Assembly: GCA_002356515.1 (NCBI GenBank)
Contig: AP017605.1
Location: 4,349,001-4,413,000, forward strand
DNA length: 64,000 nucleotides
Source of the DNA: Mesorhizobium loti
GTDB taxonomy: Bacteria; Pseudomonadota; Alphaproteobacteria; Rhizobiales; Rhizobiaceae
Direction: 5' to 3'
Part shown: positions 43,157-52,228 of the stretch, in pieces
Numbering within the stretch: the stretch's first letter is position 1
Layout: every line of letters begins with the position of its first letter
Made by a program: the position numbers and the translations under genes
The notes under the pieces: generated by a model
The model's input: only the letters and a program-made list of their open reading frames with translations
Told to the model about the DNA's origin: nothing
Databases searched by the model: none

Positions 43157-44090
43157 CTGCGACTACACCATCCACGGGCGCCATCACCATTTCGGCTGGG
43201 ACAATTCCTTTGCCCCGGTCGAGCGGGTGGCGCCCGGCTCGACCATCGAGTTCCAGTGCCTCGATTCCTCCGGCGGTCAGCTGAAAGCCGACAGCACGGT
43301 CGCCGACATCGCCAAGCTCGACTTCGCCGGGATCAATCCGGTGACCGGGCCGATCTTCGTCGAGGGCGCCGAGCCCGGTGACGCGCTGAAGGTGACGATC
43401 GAGCTGTTCAAACCGTCCGGCTTCGGCTGGACGGGGAACATCCCGGGGTTCGGCCTGCTCGCCGACGACTTCAAGGAGCCGGCGCTGAACGTCTGGAAGT
43501 ATGACGCCGCCTCGCTCGAACCGGCGCTGTTCGGCAAAAACGCGCGTGTGCCGTTGAAACCCTTCGCCGGCACCATCGGCAATGCGCCGGCTGAGATGGG
43601 TCTTCACTCGGTCGTGCCGCCCCGGCGTGTCGGCGGCAATCTCGACATCCGCGATCTCGCCGCCGGCACCACGCTGTATCTGCCGGTGGAAGTTGCGGGC
43701 GCGCTGTTTTCTGTCGGCGACACCCATGCCGCGCAAGGCGACGGCGAGGTCTGCGGCACGGCGATCGAAAGCCCGATGGATGTCGTGCTCAAGCTCGACC
43801 TGGTCAAGGATGCCAGGCTGAAGACGCCACGCTTCACCACGCCGGGCCCGGTGACGCGCCATCTCGACGCCAAGGGCTATGAGGTGACAACCGGTATCGG
43901 GCCGGACCTGATGACGGGTGCGAAGGAAGCAGTTGCGCAGATGGTCGACCTGCTCGCCGGACGCTACCAGATAGACCCGGTCGAGGCCTATATGCTCGCC
44001 TCGGTCTGCGGTGATCTCAGGATCAGCGAGATCGTCGACATGCCGAACTGGGTGGTGTCGTTCTACTTCCCGCGCTGCGTGTTTGAATGA
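43146..44090 (+). CDS. Acetamidase/formamidase family protein (FmdA-like)
   Basis: 314 residues. It begins MCNNCDYTIHGRHHHFGWDN and shows the family's PVTGPIFVEGAEPGDALKV, PPRRVGGNLDIRDLAAGTTL and VGDTHAAQGDGEVCGTAIE motifs. The family hydrolyses formamide, acetamide and similar amides to ammonia and the acid with bound Zn. Located between the importer's binding protein and ATPase, it is the metabolic output of the AmiC/AmiR-controlled operon. Confidence 0.88.
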   Translation: MCNNCDYTIHGRHHHFGWDNSFAPVERVAPGSTIEFQCLDSSGGQLKADSTVADIAKLDFAGINPVTGPIFVEGAEPGDALKVTIELFKPSGFGWTGNIPGFGLLADDFKEPALNVWKYDAASLEPALFGKNARVPLKPFAGTIGNAPAEMGLHSVVPPRRVGGNLDIRDLAAGTTLYLPVEVAGALFSVGDTHAAQGDGEVCGTAIESPMDVVLKLDLVKDARLKTPRFTTPGPVTRHLDAKGYEVTTGIGPDLMTGAKEAVAQMVDLLAGRYQIDPVEAYMLASVCGDLRISEIVDMPNWVVSFYFPRCVFE

Positions 44091-45889
44091 ACGCAAGCGT
44101 CGACAAAAACTGGTCCGGGGCAACCGCCCCGGTGGCGGCCGGAGTGGTGCTCGACATCGCCAACCTATCCGTCAGCGTGCGCGGCGAGGATGGCGAGCGC
44201 GAGGTCGTGTCCAACCTGTCGCTGGCGCTGGCGCGCGGCGAGACGCTTTGCATTGCCGGCGAATCCGGCTCCGGCAAGTCGATGACGGCGCTGGCGATCA
44301 TGCAATTGCTGCCGCAGCCTGCCGCCCGTATATCGTCAGGCACGATCCATCTGGGCAATACCGATCTGACCACTCTCGACGAGCGCCGGATGCGCCGTAT
44401 TCGCGGGGACCGCGTCGCCATGATCTTCCAGGAGCCGATGACTTCGCTCAACCCGGTGCTGTCGATCGGCCGCCAGCTCACCGAATCCATCGAGGCGCAT
44501 ACCAGCCTGTCGCAAGCCGAGGCGCGCCAGCGTGCCATCGAGGCGCTGAAGGCGGTGCGTATTTCCGAAGCCGAAAGCCGGCTAAAGCAGTTTCCGCATG
44601 AATTGTCCGGCGGCATGCGCCAGCGGGTCATGATCGCCATGGCGCTGGCGCTCGAGCCCGACGTGCTGATCGCCGACGAGCCGACGACGGCGCTCGACGT
44701 CACCGTCCAGGGCGAGGTGCTGGAGCTGTTGCGCGACCTGCAGCGCCAGCACGGCACCAGCGTCATCCTCATCACCCACGACATGGGCGTGGTCGCAGAA
44801 ATGGCCGATCGCGTTATCATCATGCGGCACGGCCGCATGGTCGAGGAAGGCAAAACGTCGGACATTTTTGCGCGGCCGCAGGCCGGCTACACACGCGAAC
44901 TGCTGGCCGCCGTGCCACGCATCGGCAGTGGTGCCGGCCGGCAGAAATCCAGGGACGTCGAGACGGCGGCGCCGGTTCATGTCGCCGACGTCAAAGACCT
45001 GCATGTTCGCTTCGACCTGCGTGGGGGCGTTTTCGGCCGGGTCAACCGTCATGTCCATGCGGTCGAAGGCGTCAGCTTCTCGATCGCCCCCAACGAGACG
45101 CTGGCGCTGGTCGGCGAATCCGGCTGCGGCAAGTCAACCACCGCCAAGGCGCTGGCCGGGCTGGTGCCGTACAGTGGTGACATCGTCATTGGCGGGCGCA
45201 ATCTGTCGGGCCTCGGCCGCGACGAACGCAAGGCGGTGCGCCGCGACGTGCAGATGATTTTCCAGGATCCCTTCGCCTCGCTCGACCCGCGCATGCGTGT
45301 CGGCGACCTTGTCGCCGAGCCGCTGGTCATCCACGGCATTGCCTCAAGGGAAGAGCGCAGGGAGCACGTGGCGGCGCTGTTCGAGCGCGTCGGCCTGTCG
45401 GCCGATCAGATGGAGCTCTATCCGCACGAATTCTCCGGTGGCCAGCGCCAGCGCGTCTGCATCGCCCGTGCGCTGGCACTGCGGCCGAAGCTGATCATCG
45501 CCGACGAAAGCGTGTCGGCGCTCGACGTTTCTGTGCAGGCGCGCGTGCTCGACCTGTTGAAGGAATTGCAGCGCGAATTCGGCGTCGCCTATCTCTTCAT
45601 CTCGCATGACATGGCGGTGGTGGAGAATATCTCCGACCGCGTTGCCGTCATGTATCTCGGCCAGATCGTCGAGATGGGCACGCGCGACCAGGTGTTTTCC
45701 AACCCGCGCCATCCCTACACCAGGCGGCTGATCGAAGCCGTGCCGGTGCCGGACCCGGCGCAGCGCAGAAGCCGCTTCGCCCGCCTCGACCAGGAAATCC
45801 CGAGCGCCACCCGCAGGATCGGCGAGGCACCGCTGAAGCTGGCCCTTCAGGATGTCGGCAACGGCCACCTCGTCGCGGCCGGCAGCTGA
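44087..45889 (+). CDS. Fused dipeptide-type ABC transporter ATPase (DppD-DppF)
   Basis: 600 residues with two complete ATPase modules. Module 1: Walker A GESGSGKSMT, signature LSGGMRQRVMIAMAL, Walker B VLIADEPTTALDVT. Module 2, starting near residue 305: GESGCGKSTT, FSGGQRQRVCIARAL, LIIADESVSALDVS. Such fusions replace separate DppD and DppF. It starts in an ATGA overlap with the amidase gene and closes the ami operon. Confidence 0.92.
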   Translation: MNASVDKNWSGATAPVAAGVVLDIANLSVSVRGEDGEREVVSNLSLALARGETLCIAGESGSGKSMTALAIMQLLPQPAARISSGTIHLGNTDLTTLDERRMRRIRGDRVAMIFQEPMTSLNPVLSIGRQLTESIEAHTSLSQAEARQRAIEALKAVRISEAESRLKQFPHELSGGMRQRVMIAMALALEPDVLIADEPTTALDVTVQGEVLELLRDLQRQHGTSVILITHDMGVVAEMADRVIIMRHGRMVEEGKTSDIFARPQAGYTRELLAAVPRIGSGAGRQKSRDVETAAPVHVADVKDLHVRFDLRGGVFGRVNRHVHAVEGVSFSIAPNETLALVGESGCGKSTTAKALAGLVPYSGDIVIGGRNLSGLGRDERKAVRRDVQMIFQDPFASLDPRMRVGDLVAEPLVIHGIASREERREHVAALFERVGLSADQMELYPHEFSGGQRQRVCIARALALRPKLIIADESVSALDVSVQARVLDLLKELQREFGVAYLFISHDMAVVENISDRVAVMYLGQIVEMGTRDQVFSNPRHPYTRRLIEAVPVPDPAQRRSRFARLDQEIPSATRRIGEAPLKLALQDVGNGHLVAAGS

Positions 45890-45909
45890 GCGCGGAGCAC
45901 CTCGCCAGC

Positions 45910-48900
45910 TCACACCGCCGGCGAACGGCTCTCCGGCAGCCTCGCAGGGAATTCGCCCAATTTGCTGAGCGAGTACAGGCTCTCCATCTCTTCGGCCGGG
46001 CGGCCGGGAAAGAGCTGGTCCCAGAGCTGTACGATGTGTTCGGCCATTCTCAGCTTGATCGCCGAATCCGTTGCGTATGTATCCAACACATGCTGATGGA
46101 TCATCTGCCGTGTGCGCAGCAGCGCCTCCGAATGGGAGGTCGTGATGACTCTGGTCACGCTGTCCTCGTGCCGGCGGTGATGATTGAGCAATGCGGCCTC
46201 ATAGGCGACGGAGCCGTTACGGATAGCCTCGAGGATAAAGTACCAGTCGCCGCCGGCCGGCAGCGACAAGACGCGCTCGACGAAATCCGGCGTGATGTCG
46301 AATTTCCGGAAGACCGCCGCACTCATGTTGATGACGGTGTTCTTGACGCCCAGCCCCTCGTTGACCTCCTGTTCCGCCGAAACCTGATAGCTGCGCTTCC
46401 ATTTGAAACTGGAGAGATCGGCGAGGTACGGGCTGGACAGATAGTCGCCGACGGCCTCGCTTCGATCATTGATGATCTTCGAGGCGCAAAAGGCAAACTT
46501 CACGCTTGGGTCGCGAAACAAGGGCACGAGGGTTTCGAGGAAACCCGGGTCGGATATGTCGTCGGCTTCGGCGATCCAGATCAAATCGGCCCTTGCGAGC
46601 TCTATGCCCTTGAACCATTGGGGATAGGGCGCCCCGGAATTGCTTTCATTGACGATGACGCGGGTGCCATGGACGCCGGCGTAATAATCCAGGATCGACT
46701 GGCTATCGTCTGTCGAGGCGTCATCCAGGATGATGAGCTCGAAGTCCTGGAAGGACTGCCCCAGGATACTGTCCATACGCTCGTGTAGAAAGCGGGCGTA
46801 ATTGTAGTTGGGCACGATGATCGAGACCGCGGGCGGCTTGCCTGCGACCTTCCGCATGGTCGACAGCAGCCGCGGAAAGACCCGATCGGTGGAAAAATGC
46901 CGCTGTGCCTTGGCGCTCGCTTGCCTGCCGAGCTTCGACCGCAACGGTTGGTCCCGGATCAGTTTCAGCGTGGCATCGGCCATAGCGACGGGATCAGCCC
47001 ATTCGACGACGATGCCGGCATCGTCTTCGACGAAAGCCGGTGCCCCGCCGCTCCCTGCGAAGCAGATCACCGGCAACTCGGCGAATGCCGCCTCCAGCAT
47101 GACACGGCCGAACGGCTCTTCGCGGGATGTCAGAAGAAACAGATCGGCACCACGCAGATGACCGCGCACATCCTCGACATCGCCCAGAAATGTGACCTTT
47201 TCGTTCAATCCGTCCGCCCGCAACCTGGCGAGTTGCTGAGACCACGTACCAAGAGCCTCATCCCGTTCCTGCTCGGGAAACGAGCCGAGCCAGTAGAAAT
47301 GATAGTCTTCGACCCCGCGGGCTCGAAGAAGTCGGGCCACCTCGATAAAAAGGTCGGCGCCCTTGCGGAAGGGCATTCCGAGGCCGGATCCCACGATAAT
47401 GATCTTGTCCGTTGGCCAGCCGGCCAGCCGGTGACGTTCAAGGCGCTGGATTTCCGTCCGACCGTGATCGGGGGGTTGCGGAACCGCGCTTGGAATGACG
47501 TCTATGGCGTTCGCTTCGACATTGTGGTCGGTCACCAGATAGTCCCGGACACTTGGGGAACACGCTATGAATCTCTGCGTGTGGGAAACGACGTCCCCCA
47601 TGTCGTCCTTGGCGTATCGGGCGACGCTCGTTGCCAATTCCCTGGCGTGCGTCAGGATAGGACTGCCCAGTTCACCAAGCATCGCGTGCACGCGGCCGGT
47701 GGCCAGACTGTTGCAATAGATGAGGTCCGGCCTGCCGCCGAACCAGGCGGTTATGCGTGCCAGCCTTGCAGCGGTGGTCCCGGTCCTCGAAACCAGATCA
47801 TCCAGAAGAACGGTATCGGCGATGCGTCGAAACTCTTCGAGCCGTTCACCGCCCGCCAGGCACAGCACCTTGATCTCCAGGTCTGTGTGCGCCTGGAGCC
47901 ATTTGACGATGTCGAGCAACGACGCCTGCGCGCCACCGAGAACCGCATCGTGCGACACGAACAAGACGCTCCAGGACGGATCCCTGGGCAGTTTGCCGGC
48001 CGCTGCCGGAGCCGACAGGACGTGCCGCGTCTCCTGCAGATAGGCATAGCCGTAGCGGGCATCGGGCTCGAGATAGGCTCCCTCCGCCCACTCGTTCCAG
48101 GCATTGACGAAGATCAGCCGGCTGTCGAAATCGGCAAAACGATTGCATGTATCGACGACCGCGTTGGTGAGCCATTCTTTGTAGCGGGACGGCGATGCGT
48201 TCACCAGAATGTAGGCTGCCTCCATTCTCCGTGCGGTGTTATCCCAGGAGGGGCAAAGTCCGCGAAACAGCGTGTAAGGAACCCGCGGGTAGGCGCGGCT
48301 GCGATTGAGGAGCTCTGCCCAGTCGTAGATCTTTCCCCTGAAGTCGCTCTTGAGCGTTGGGATGCTGTCGTTGACCTCGGGGAATCTTCCAAGATTCGGT
48401 GGAAACTCGACGGCCGCGTCGAATCCGAATTCGGCGGGATCGCTCGTGTCGAACGACTGCGGATAGGCAAGAAAAATCTCACCGATGCCGGCTTCCCGGC
48501 AATAAGCTCTCCAGCGCTGCGCCGTTTCCATCGCTGACGGAAACAATCCGGGCCGGTAAATCATGAGGAGTGGCTTGCCGCCGACACGGATGTAGCGCCG
48601 GTCACGGAAATAGCCGGATACATGTTCGATGAAGGCCAGGTCGTCCTCGGGCGAGTGCGATTGCGCGATCAGCACCTCCTGGTCGCGCCCATCCCAACGG
48701 CGGCTCCAAGGCTCGTTTGCCCAATTGATACAGAAGCCCATCTCGTGCGCATCGTTTTCGACAAACTGGGCGATCGGCATCTCAAGGACGCGCTTGCCGT
48801 TGAACCAGTAGAAGTGGAAACAGAACCCCGAAATGCCATATTGCATGGCGATCTCGATCTGCTCCTTCTGGATGTCCTTCACCCGCAGGTCATAAAAGCC

Positions 48901-49497
48901 GAGGTCTCCCGGCAGCCGGGGCTGATAATGACCGTCGAACTGCGGCACCGCACGTGTCACATTTGCCCACTCCGTGAAGCCCTTGCCCCAAAAAGCATCA
49001 TTTTCGGGGATCGGGTGGAACTGCGGCAGATAGAATGCAATCAGGCGCGCCCTCAAAGCGGCCGGCCGTTCCTCGCTGGATCGCGGCACATAGGTGGCGG
49101 GTCTCTCGATGTCGCCGGCATTTGTGCCTGGAGCACGTCGGGTGCTGCGCCCCTCAATCTTGCCGAAACGAATGTAGTGATCCAACGGATTCATCGACGC
49201 GACAGCCACGTCGGGATATTTCGCCAAGTAGTACTCGTTGTCGAAGTTCGGACTTGGATTCCGGGACTCGGCGACACCGTGCCTGATGTAGTGCAGGATC
49301 GGGTCTTTCCCGCTCCTGACTACATCCGGATTTTGAACCAGATACCACGACACATCGAACAGCCCGCTGGCTCGAATTCGTTGCCGGAGCCGAAATCTCT
49401 TCCATCGCCTTCTGCTGGTCAACGATCCTACGAAGATCAAAAATTCGGATCTATCCAATCGGGTCTGCCTCGCGGGAATCCGGCGTCGTGTCATCAT
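45910..49497 (-). CDS. Multidomain glycan-synthesis protein: WbsX-like + GT4 + GT2
   Basis: About 1195 residues. Residues 45-125 hold two copies of a repeat with FD-YL-NPDV and PL-HYIR-G-EGR patterns seen in large rhamnan/O-antigen enzymes. Residues 155-490 are a WbsX (GH99-like) domain (ARLIAFYLPQFHPIPENDAF, GFTEWANVTRA). Residues 510-880 are a GT-B family 4 transferase (LFLLTSREEPFGRVMLEA). The C-terminal 300 residues are a GT-A family 2 transferase (VSIIVPNYNYARFLHERMD, DDASTDDS). Likely a cytoplasmic enzyme extending a surface polysaccharide. Last of three co-directional genes, overlapping the upstream one by 47 bases. Confidence 0.87.
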   Translation of the reverse strand: MMTRRRIPARQTRLDRSEFLIFVGSLTSRRRWKRFRLRQRIRASGLFDVSWYLVQNPDVVRSGKDPILHYIRHGVAESRNPSPNFDNEYYLAKYPDVAVASMNPLDHYIRFGKIEGRSTRRAPGTNAGDIERPATYVPRSSEERPAALRARLIAFYLPQFHPIPENDAFWGKGFTEWANVTRAVPQFDGHYQPRLPGDLGFYDLRVKDIQKEQIEIAMQYGISGFCFHFYWFNGKRVLEMPIAQFVENDAHEMGFCINWANEPWSRRWDGRDQEVLIAQSHSPEDDLAFIEHVSGYFRDRRYIRVGGKPLLMIYRPGLFPSAMETAQRWRAYCREAGIGEIFLAYPQSFDTSDPAEFGFDAAVEFPPNLGRFPEVNDSIPTLKSDFRGKIYDWAELLNRSRAYPRVPYTLFRGLCPSWDNTARRMEAAYILVNASPSRYKEWLTNAVVDTCNRFADFDSRLIFVNAWNEWAEGAYLEPDARYGYAYLQETRHVLSAPAAAGKLPRDPSWSVLFVSHDAVLGGAQASLLDIVKWLQAHTDLEIKVLCLAGGERLEEFRRIADTVLLDDLVSRTGTTAARLARITAWFGGRPDLIYCNSLATGRVHAMLGELGSPILTHARELATSVARYAKDDMGDVVSHTQRFIACSPSVRDYLVTDHNVEANAIDVIPSAVPQPPDHGRTEIQRLERHRLAGWPTDKIIIVGSGLGMPFRKGADLFIEVARLLRARGVEDYHFYWLGSFPEQERDEALGTWSQQLARLRADGLNEKVTFLGDVEDVRGHLRGADLFLLTSREEPFGRVMLEAAFAELPVICFAGSGGAPAFVEDDAGIVVEWADPVAMADATLKLIRDQPLRSKLGRQASAKAQRHFSTDRVFPRLLSTMRKVAGKPPAVSIIVPNYNYARFLHERMDSILGQSFQDFELIILDDASTDDSQSILDYYAGVHGTRVIVNESNSGAPYPQWFKGIELARADLIWIAEADDISDPGFLETLVPLFRDPSVKFAFCASKIINDRSEAVGDYLSSPYLADLSSFKWKRSYQVSAEQEVNEGLGVKNTVINMSAAVFRKFDITPDFVERVLSLPAGGDWYFILEAIRNGSVAYEAALLNHHRRHEDSVTRVITTSHSEALLRTRQMIHQHVLDTYATDSAIKLRMAEHIVQLWDQLFPGRPAEEMESLYSLSKLGEFPARLPESRSPAV

Positions 49498-50779
49498 CCC
49501 AGGCAACGCCGGAGATCTCTGTGCAGATCATTCCAAGCACACGCTCGAGGGCATGTTGCAATGTGCCGTCCTGTTGGCTTGCCTCTTCGGGGAAGACTGC
49601 CAAAGGCAGATCAAGCCGCATGAGGGGCTCCAGCGCGCTGCGGCGAACCCAGAACATCGTCCCGGCAAAGAAGTCGAGGCGAGAACTGGAGGGTTTACCC
49701 ATTGTCTCCAGCAAATTGAGGACCATCGCCCTGTTCTCGCCCCACGCAGCCTTCTCCCCCTTCCATTCATTGGGCAACCGAAAGCGTCTGGATCCAATCA
49801 TCTCGGTGTCGGGCGAACGCTCGAACTCGGCGATGATGCGGTCAACCACGTCACGGGATCCGATCAGGTCGAAGGCACTCGCCTGGCGCCAGATCTCACC
49901 GAGGACCATACGCGGCCCGCTCGGCCCCGACTTCTTGCCATGCAGCTTGCAGATGAGATCGAAGGGATCGAGCTTACCTTCGCGGAGCAGTTGGATGAAC
50001 GGACCGACGTCGCGACCGCGATTGTCATAGACAAAGATCTCGGCATCCTGAAATTTCGCCTGAACGCGTTCCGCGAGTGCCGCGTCAGGCCGGGTCAGCG
50101 TGAGGACGAGGTGGAACGGACGATCGATCGCTTCCAGCAGCGCCTCGAATTCGGGCCAGAGATCTGCGTAGTGCAGGTGAAGCGCGACGGCGATCTTCGG
50201 CTCGGCGGTGGGCCGGCGTTCGGGAGCCTCGGCTGGTGGACCGTCGAAGTGCCTCGACAGGGACTTCTGCAGATTGTCGCTCGCGGTGCCAAAGCCCCAA
50301 CCGTGAAGGCTCCCGAGAGCGCGAGCCAATTCGCGCCCTTCCGTTCCTGCAATGTGCAAGAGGGGCTGCAAGACGACACCTCGGCCAAGCGGGAGTTGAA
50401 ATCGCTTGTGACGATGGCGCCGAGTCAACAGCGCGCCAATATCCCTGATTCTTAACGGTCGAACGCTCGCCGCAAGAATGTCACTTCTTTCAAATTGCAA
50501 CACCAGACCGCCTTCGGTGCTTTCAAGCAGGTATGGAGTCCGTTGGATAGCCGGCACAAAGACGACCTTGTCCGGATGTCGTGCGAGCCGAACATTGAGC
50601 CGAAGAAACGGCATGCGCCTGTCCGTTGGCGAAAGCTCCACGATATAGCGCCCCGGCGCGTGGATGTGGATTTCGCTCCAGGCACTGCTTCGGTCGACGC
50701 CGCATGCCTCGCCTTTTCGCGGCTCGCGGGGCAGGACATCAGGCAGGGCAACTCGCGTGTCGGCAGCGTCAGGCGACAT
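49451..50779 (-). CDS. RgpF-like rhamnan-synthesis glycosyltransferase
   Basis: About 442 residues from ATG 50779; a longer frame reaches 50824 but would overlap the upstream gene by 56 bases instead of 11. The C-terminal half is the RgpF domain: VALHLHYADLWPEFEALLEA, IFVYDNRGRDVGPFIQLLRE, CKLHGKKSGP and FFAGTMFWVRRSALEPLM. The N-terminal half is unrecognised. Probably adds a deoxy-sugar during surface-polysaccharide assembly. Confidence 0.85.
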   Translation of the reverse strand: MSPDAADTRVALPDVLPREPRKGEACGVDRSSAWSEIHIHAPGRYIVELSPTDRRMPFLRLNVRLARHPDKVVFVPAIQRTPYLLESTEGGLVLQFERSDILAASVRPLRIRDIGALLTRRHRHKRFQLPLGRGVVLQPLLHIAGTEGRELARALGSLHGWGFGTASDNLQKSLSRHFDGPPAEAPERRPTAEPKIAVALHLHYADLWPEFEALLEAIDRPFHLVLTLTRPDAALAERVQAKFQDAEIFVYDNRGRDVGPFIQLLREGKLDPFDLICKLHGKKSGPSGPRMVLGEIWRQASAFDLIGSRDVVDRIIAEFERSPDTEMIGSRRFRLPNEWKGEKAAWGENRAMVLNLLETMGKPSSSRLDFFAGTMFWVRRSALEPLMRLDLPLAVFPEEASQQDGTLQHALERVLGMICTEISGVAWDDDTTPDSREADPIG

Positions 50780-51644
50780 AGCCGCCGTTCCGATTCGCGC
50801 GCGATCGGTCAAGGATGCTGTCAAATATACCTATCAGTCGGCCCAAGGAATTGATCAGTCTGTTTCGATTAAGCGTCAGGCAATAGAAGCCTATTTTCGT
50901 CGAATAACGGAGTATGTCCACGGATGGGCTATAGGCGATGCCGTACTTTTTGCGCAAGTGGATCTCCGATCGCATCTTCGACCGATACCGGAAGATTCGC
51001 GACCGGGTTGATTGCGCAACCGAAGTGCCAATGTCGTGGACGGCATGCGCGCCACTGACAAGGATCATCGGCTCGTCACGCTGCAGCAGACGGTGTGAGA
51101 GGTCGTCATCTTCGAAATACAGAAAGATATCCTCATCAAACCCGCCCGTATCCAGGAAGAGCGTCCGTTTGATCATGAACACGCCGCCATTGACGAAGCG
51201 GACGCAACAATCTCCCCAGACCTGCCGAATACGTGTCGGCAGCGACACACCGGAAAGGCGATCGATTTCGCTCTGCTCGCGAAACCACAACCGCCCATCC
51301 ACCGTGTTGGTGCGCGGCACGAAGACGCCGCAATTTGGGTAGCGTTCCGCCGCCTGCATAAGCGCATCGACGGCGTCTGTCTCAAGACGCACGTCAGGGT
51401 TGATGAACAGCAGATACTCCCCCGATGCCGCCGCCGCCCCGATGTTGCAGGCGTGCCCAAAGCCGAGATTTACAGCATTATCAATACGATGAACGGCAAA
51501 GCCGGATAGCGCGGCGGAAAGATCGTCGGTGCTTGCATTATCGACGCATACGATCTCCACCCCTGCGGGCAGGCGAGCAAGCGCACCACGCACGGTATGC
51601 GCGCTGTTATGCGTTACAGTAATAGCGGTTATCGACGTATTCAT
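50769..51644 (-). CDS. GT2-family (rhamnosyltransferase-like) glycosyltransferase
   Basis: 291 residues. Starts TSITAITVTHNSAHTVRGAL; nucleotide-sugar site VDNASTDD and LLFINPDVRL (DxD-equivalent), acceptor region FVNGGVFMIKRTLFLDTGGF followed by DEDIFLYFEDDDLSHRLL. Cytoplasmic transferase in the surface-glycan operon. The base composition of its 3' part and of the 200-base upstream gap is visibly more AT-rich than the neighbours, hinting that this operon was acquired. Confidence 0.87.
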   Translation of the reverse strand: MNTSITAITVTHNSAHTVRGALARLPAGVEIVCVDNASTDDLSAALSGFAVHRIDNAVNLGFGHACNIGAAAASGEYLLFINPDVRLETDAVDALMQAAERYPNCGVFVPRTNTVDGRLWFREQSEIDRLSGVSLPTRIRQVWGDCCVRFVNGGVFMIKRTLFLDTGGFDEDIFLYFEDDDLSHRLLQRDEPMILVSGAHAVHDIGTSVAQSTRSRIFRYRSKMRSEIHLRKKYGIAYSPSVDILRYSTKIGFYCLTLNRNRLINSLGRLIGIFDSILDRSRANRNGGYVA

Positions 51645-51847
51645 TGCCTAAGCCATCCTGATATCTCAGTTGGCTTCCCCGTGGAAGGCTAGCGGTCCAT
51701 ACGCAATCTAAGCGGTGCCACTCAGACGGTCGAGTCCATACTGTTGACTAATATAGGGGCAAACGGACACGGCGGCACAATAAGCCACTGATCGGCTCCA
51801 GACCGACCGGACGCGGTTGATCGTTCCGCGCAGGCGGCGGACCGACC

Positions 51848-52228
51848 TCATCCCCGCTGGTGCTCCGTCATCCTCGTGCTGCCCGGCGAGAACCACGCCT
51901 CCAGCAAGGGCAAGGCTCCTCGAGGGTCGCAACGGCCGCACATGAAGAGGTCGAGGGCTGCGTAGCCGGTCTCGGGCCAGGTGTGGATGCTGATATGCGA
52001 TTCGGCGAGCAAGGCGACGCCGGTGATGCCGCCGCTCTCGCCGAAATTGTGCAGCATGACGCTCAGCACCGTGGCGCCGCAGGCCGCCGCCGCCTCGCGC
52101 AGCACGCGCTCGATCCCCTCGGCATCCCGCAGCCCGCGGCACTCCCAGAAATCGACGAGCAGATGCAGGCCGGGGGCAAAGGGCTGGGCCTGCTCGGTTT
52201 GGGCCTGATCGGTCACGCGGGTATCCAT
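51848..52228 (-). CDS. speD: S-adenosylmethionine decarboxylase proenzyme (SpeD-like)
   Basis: 126 residues from ATG 52228, whose A is shared with the stop of the next upstream gene (TGATG). The self-cleavage site is AESHISIHTWPE, with Ser77 becoming the pyruvoyl group; the downstream Cys is in LFMCGRCDPRGAL. It makes decarboxylated SAM, the aminopropyl donor for the aminopropyltransferase encoded 3 kb upstream in the same cluster. It carries about 15 extra N-terminal residues compared with short bacterial SpeD. Confidence 0.9.
   Translation of the reverse strand: MDTRVTDQAQTEQAQPFAPGLHLLVDFWECRGLRDAEGIERVLREAAAACGATVLSVMLHNFGESGGITGVALLAESHISIHTWPETGYAALDLFMCGRCDPRGALPLLEAWFSPGSTRMTEHQRG

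Noticed and set aside
46897..48537. Plus-strand 546-residue frame inside the glycosyltransferase gene
   Set aside because: Antisense to conserved WbsX and GT4 motifs and lacking any recognisable domain.
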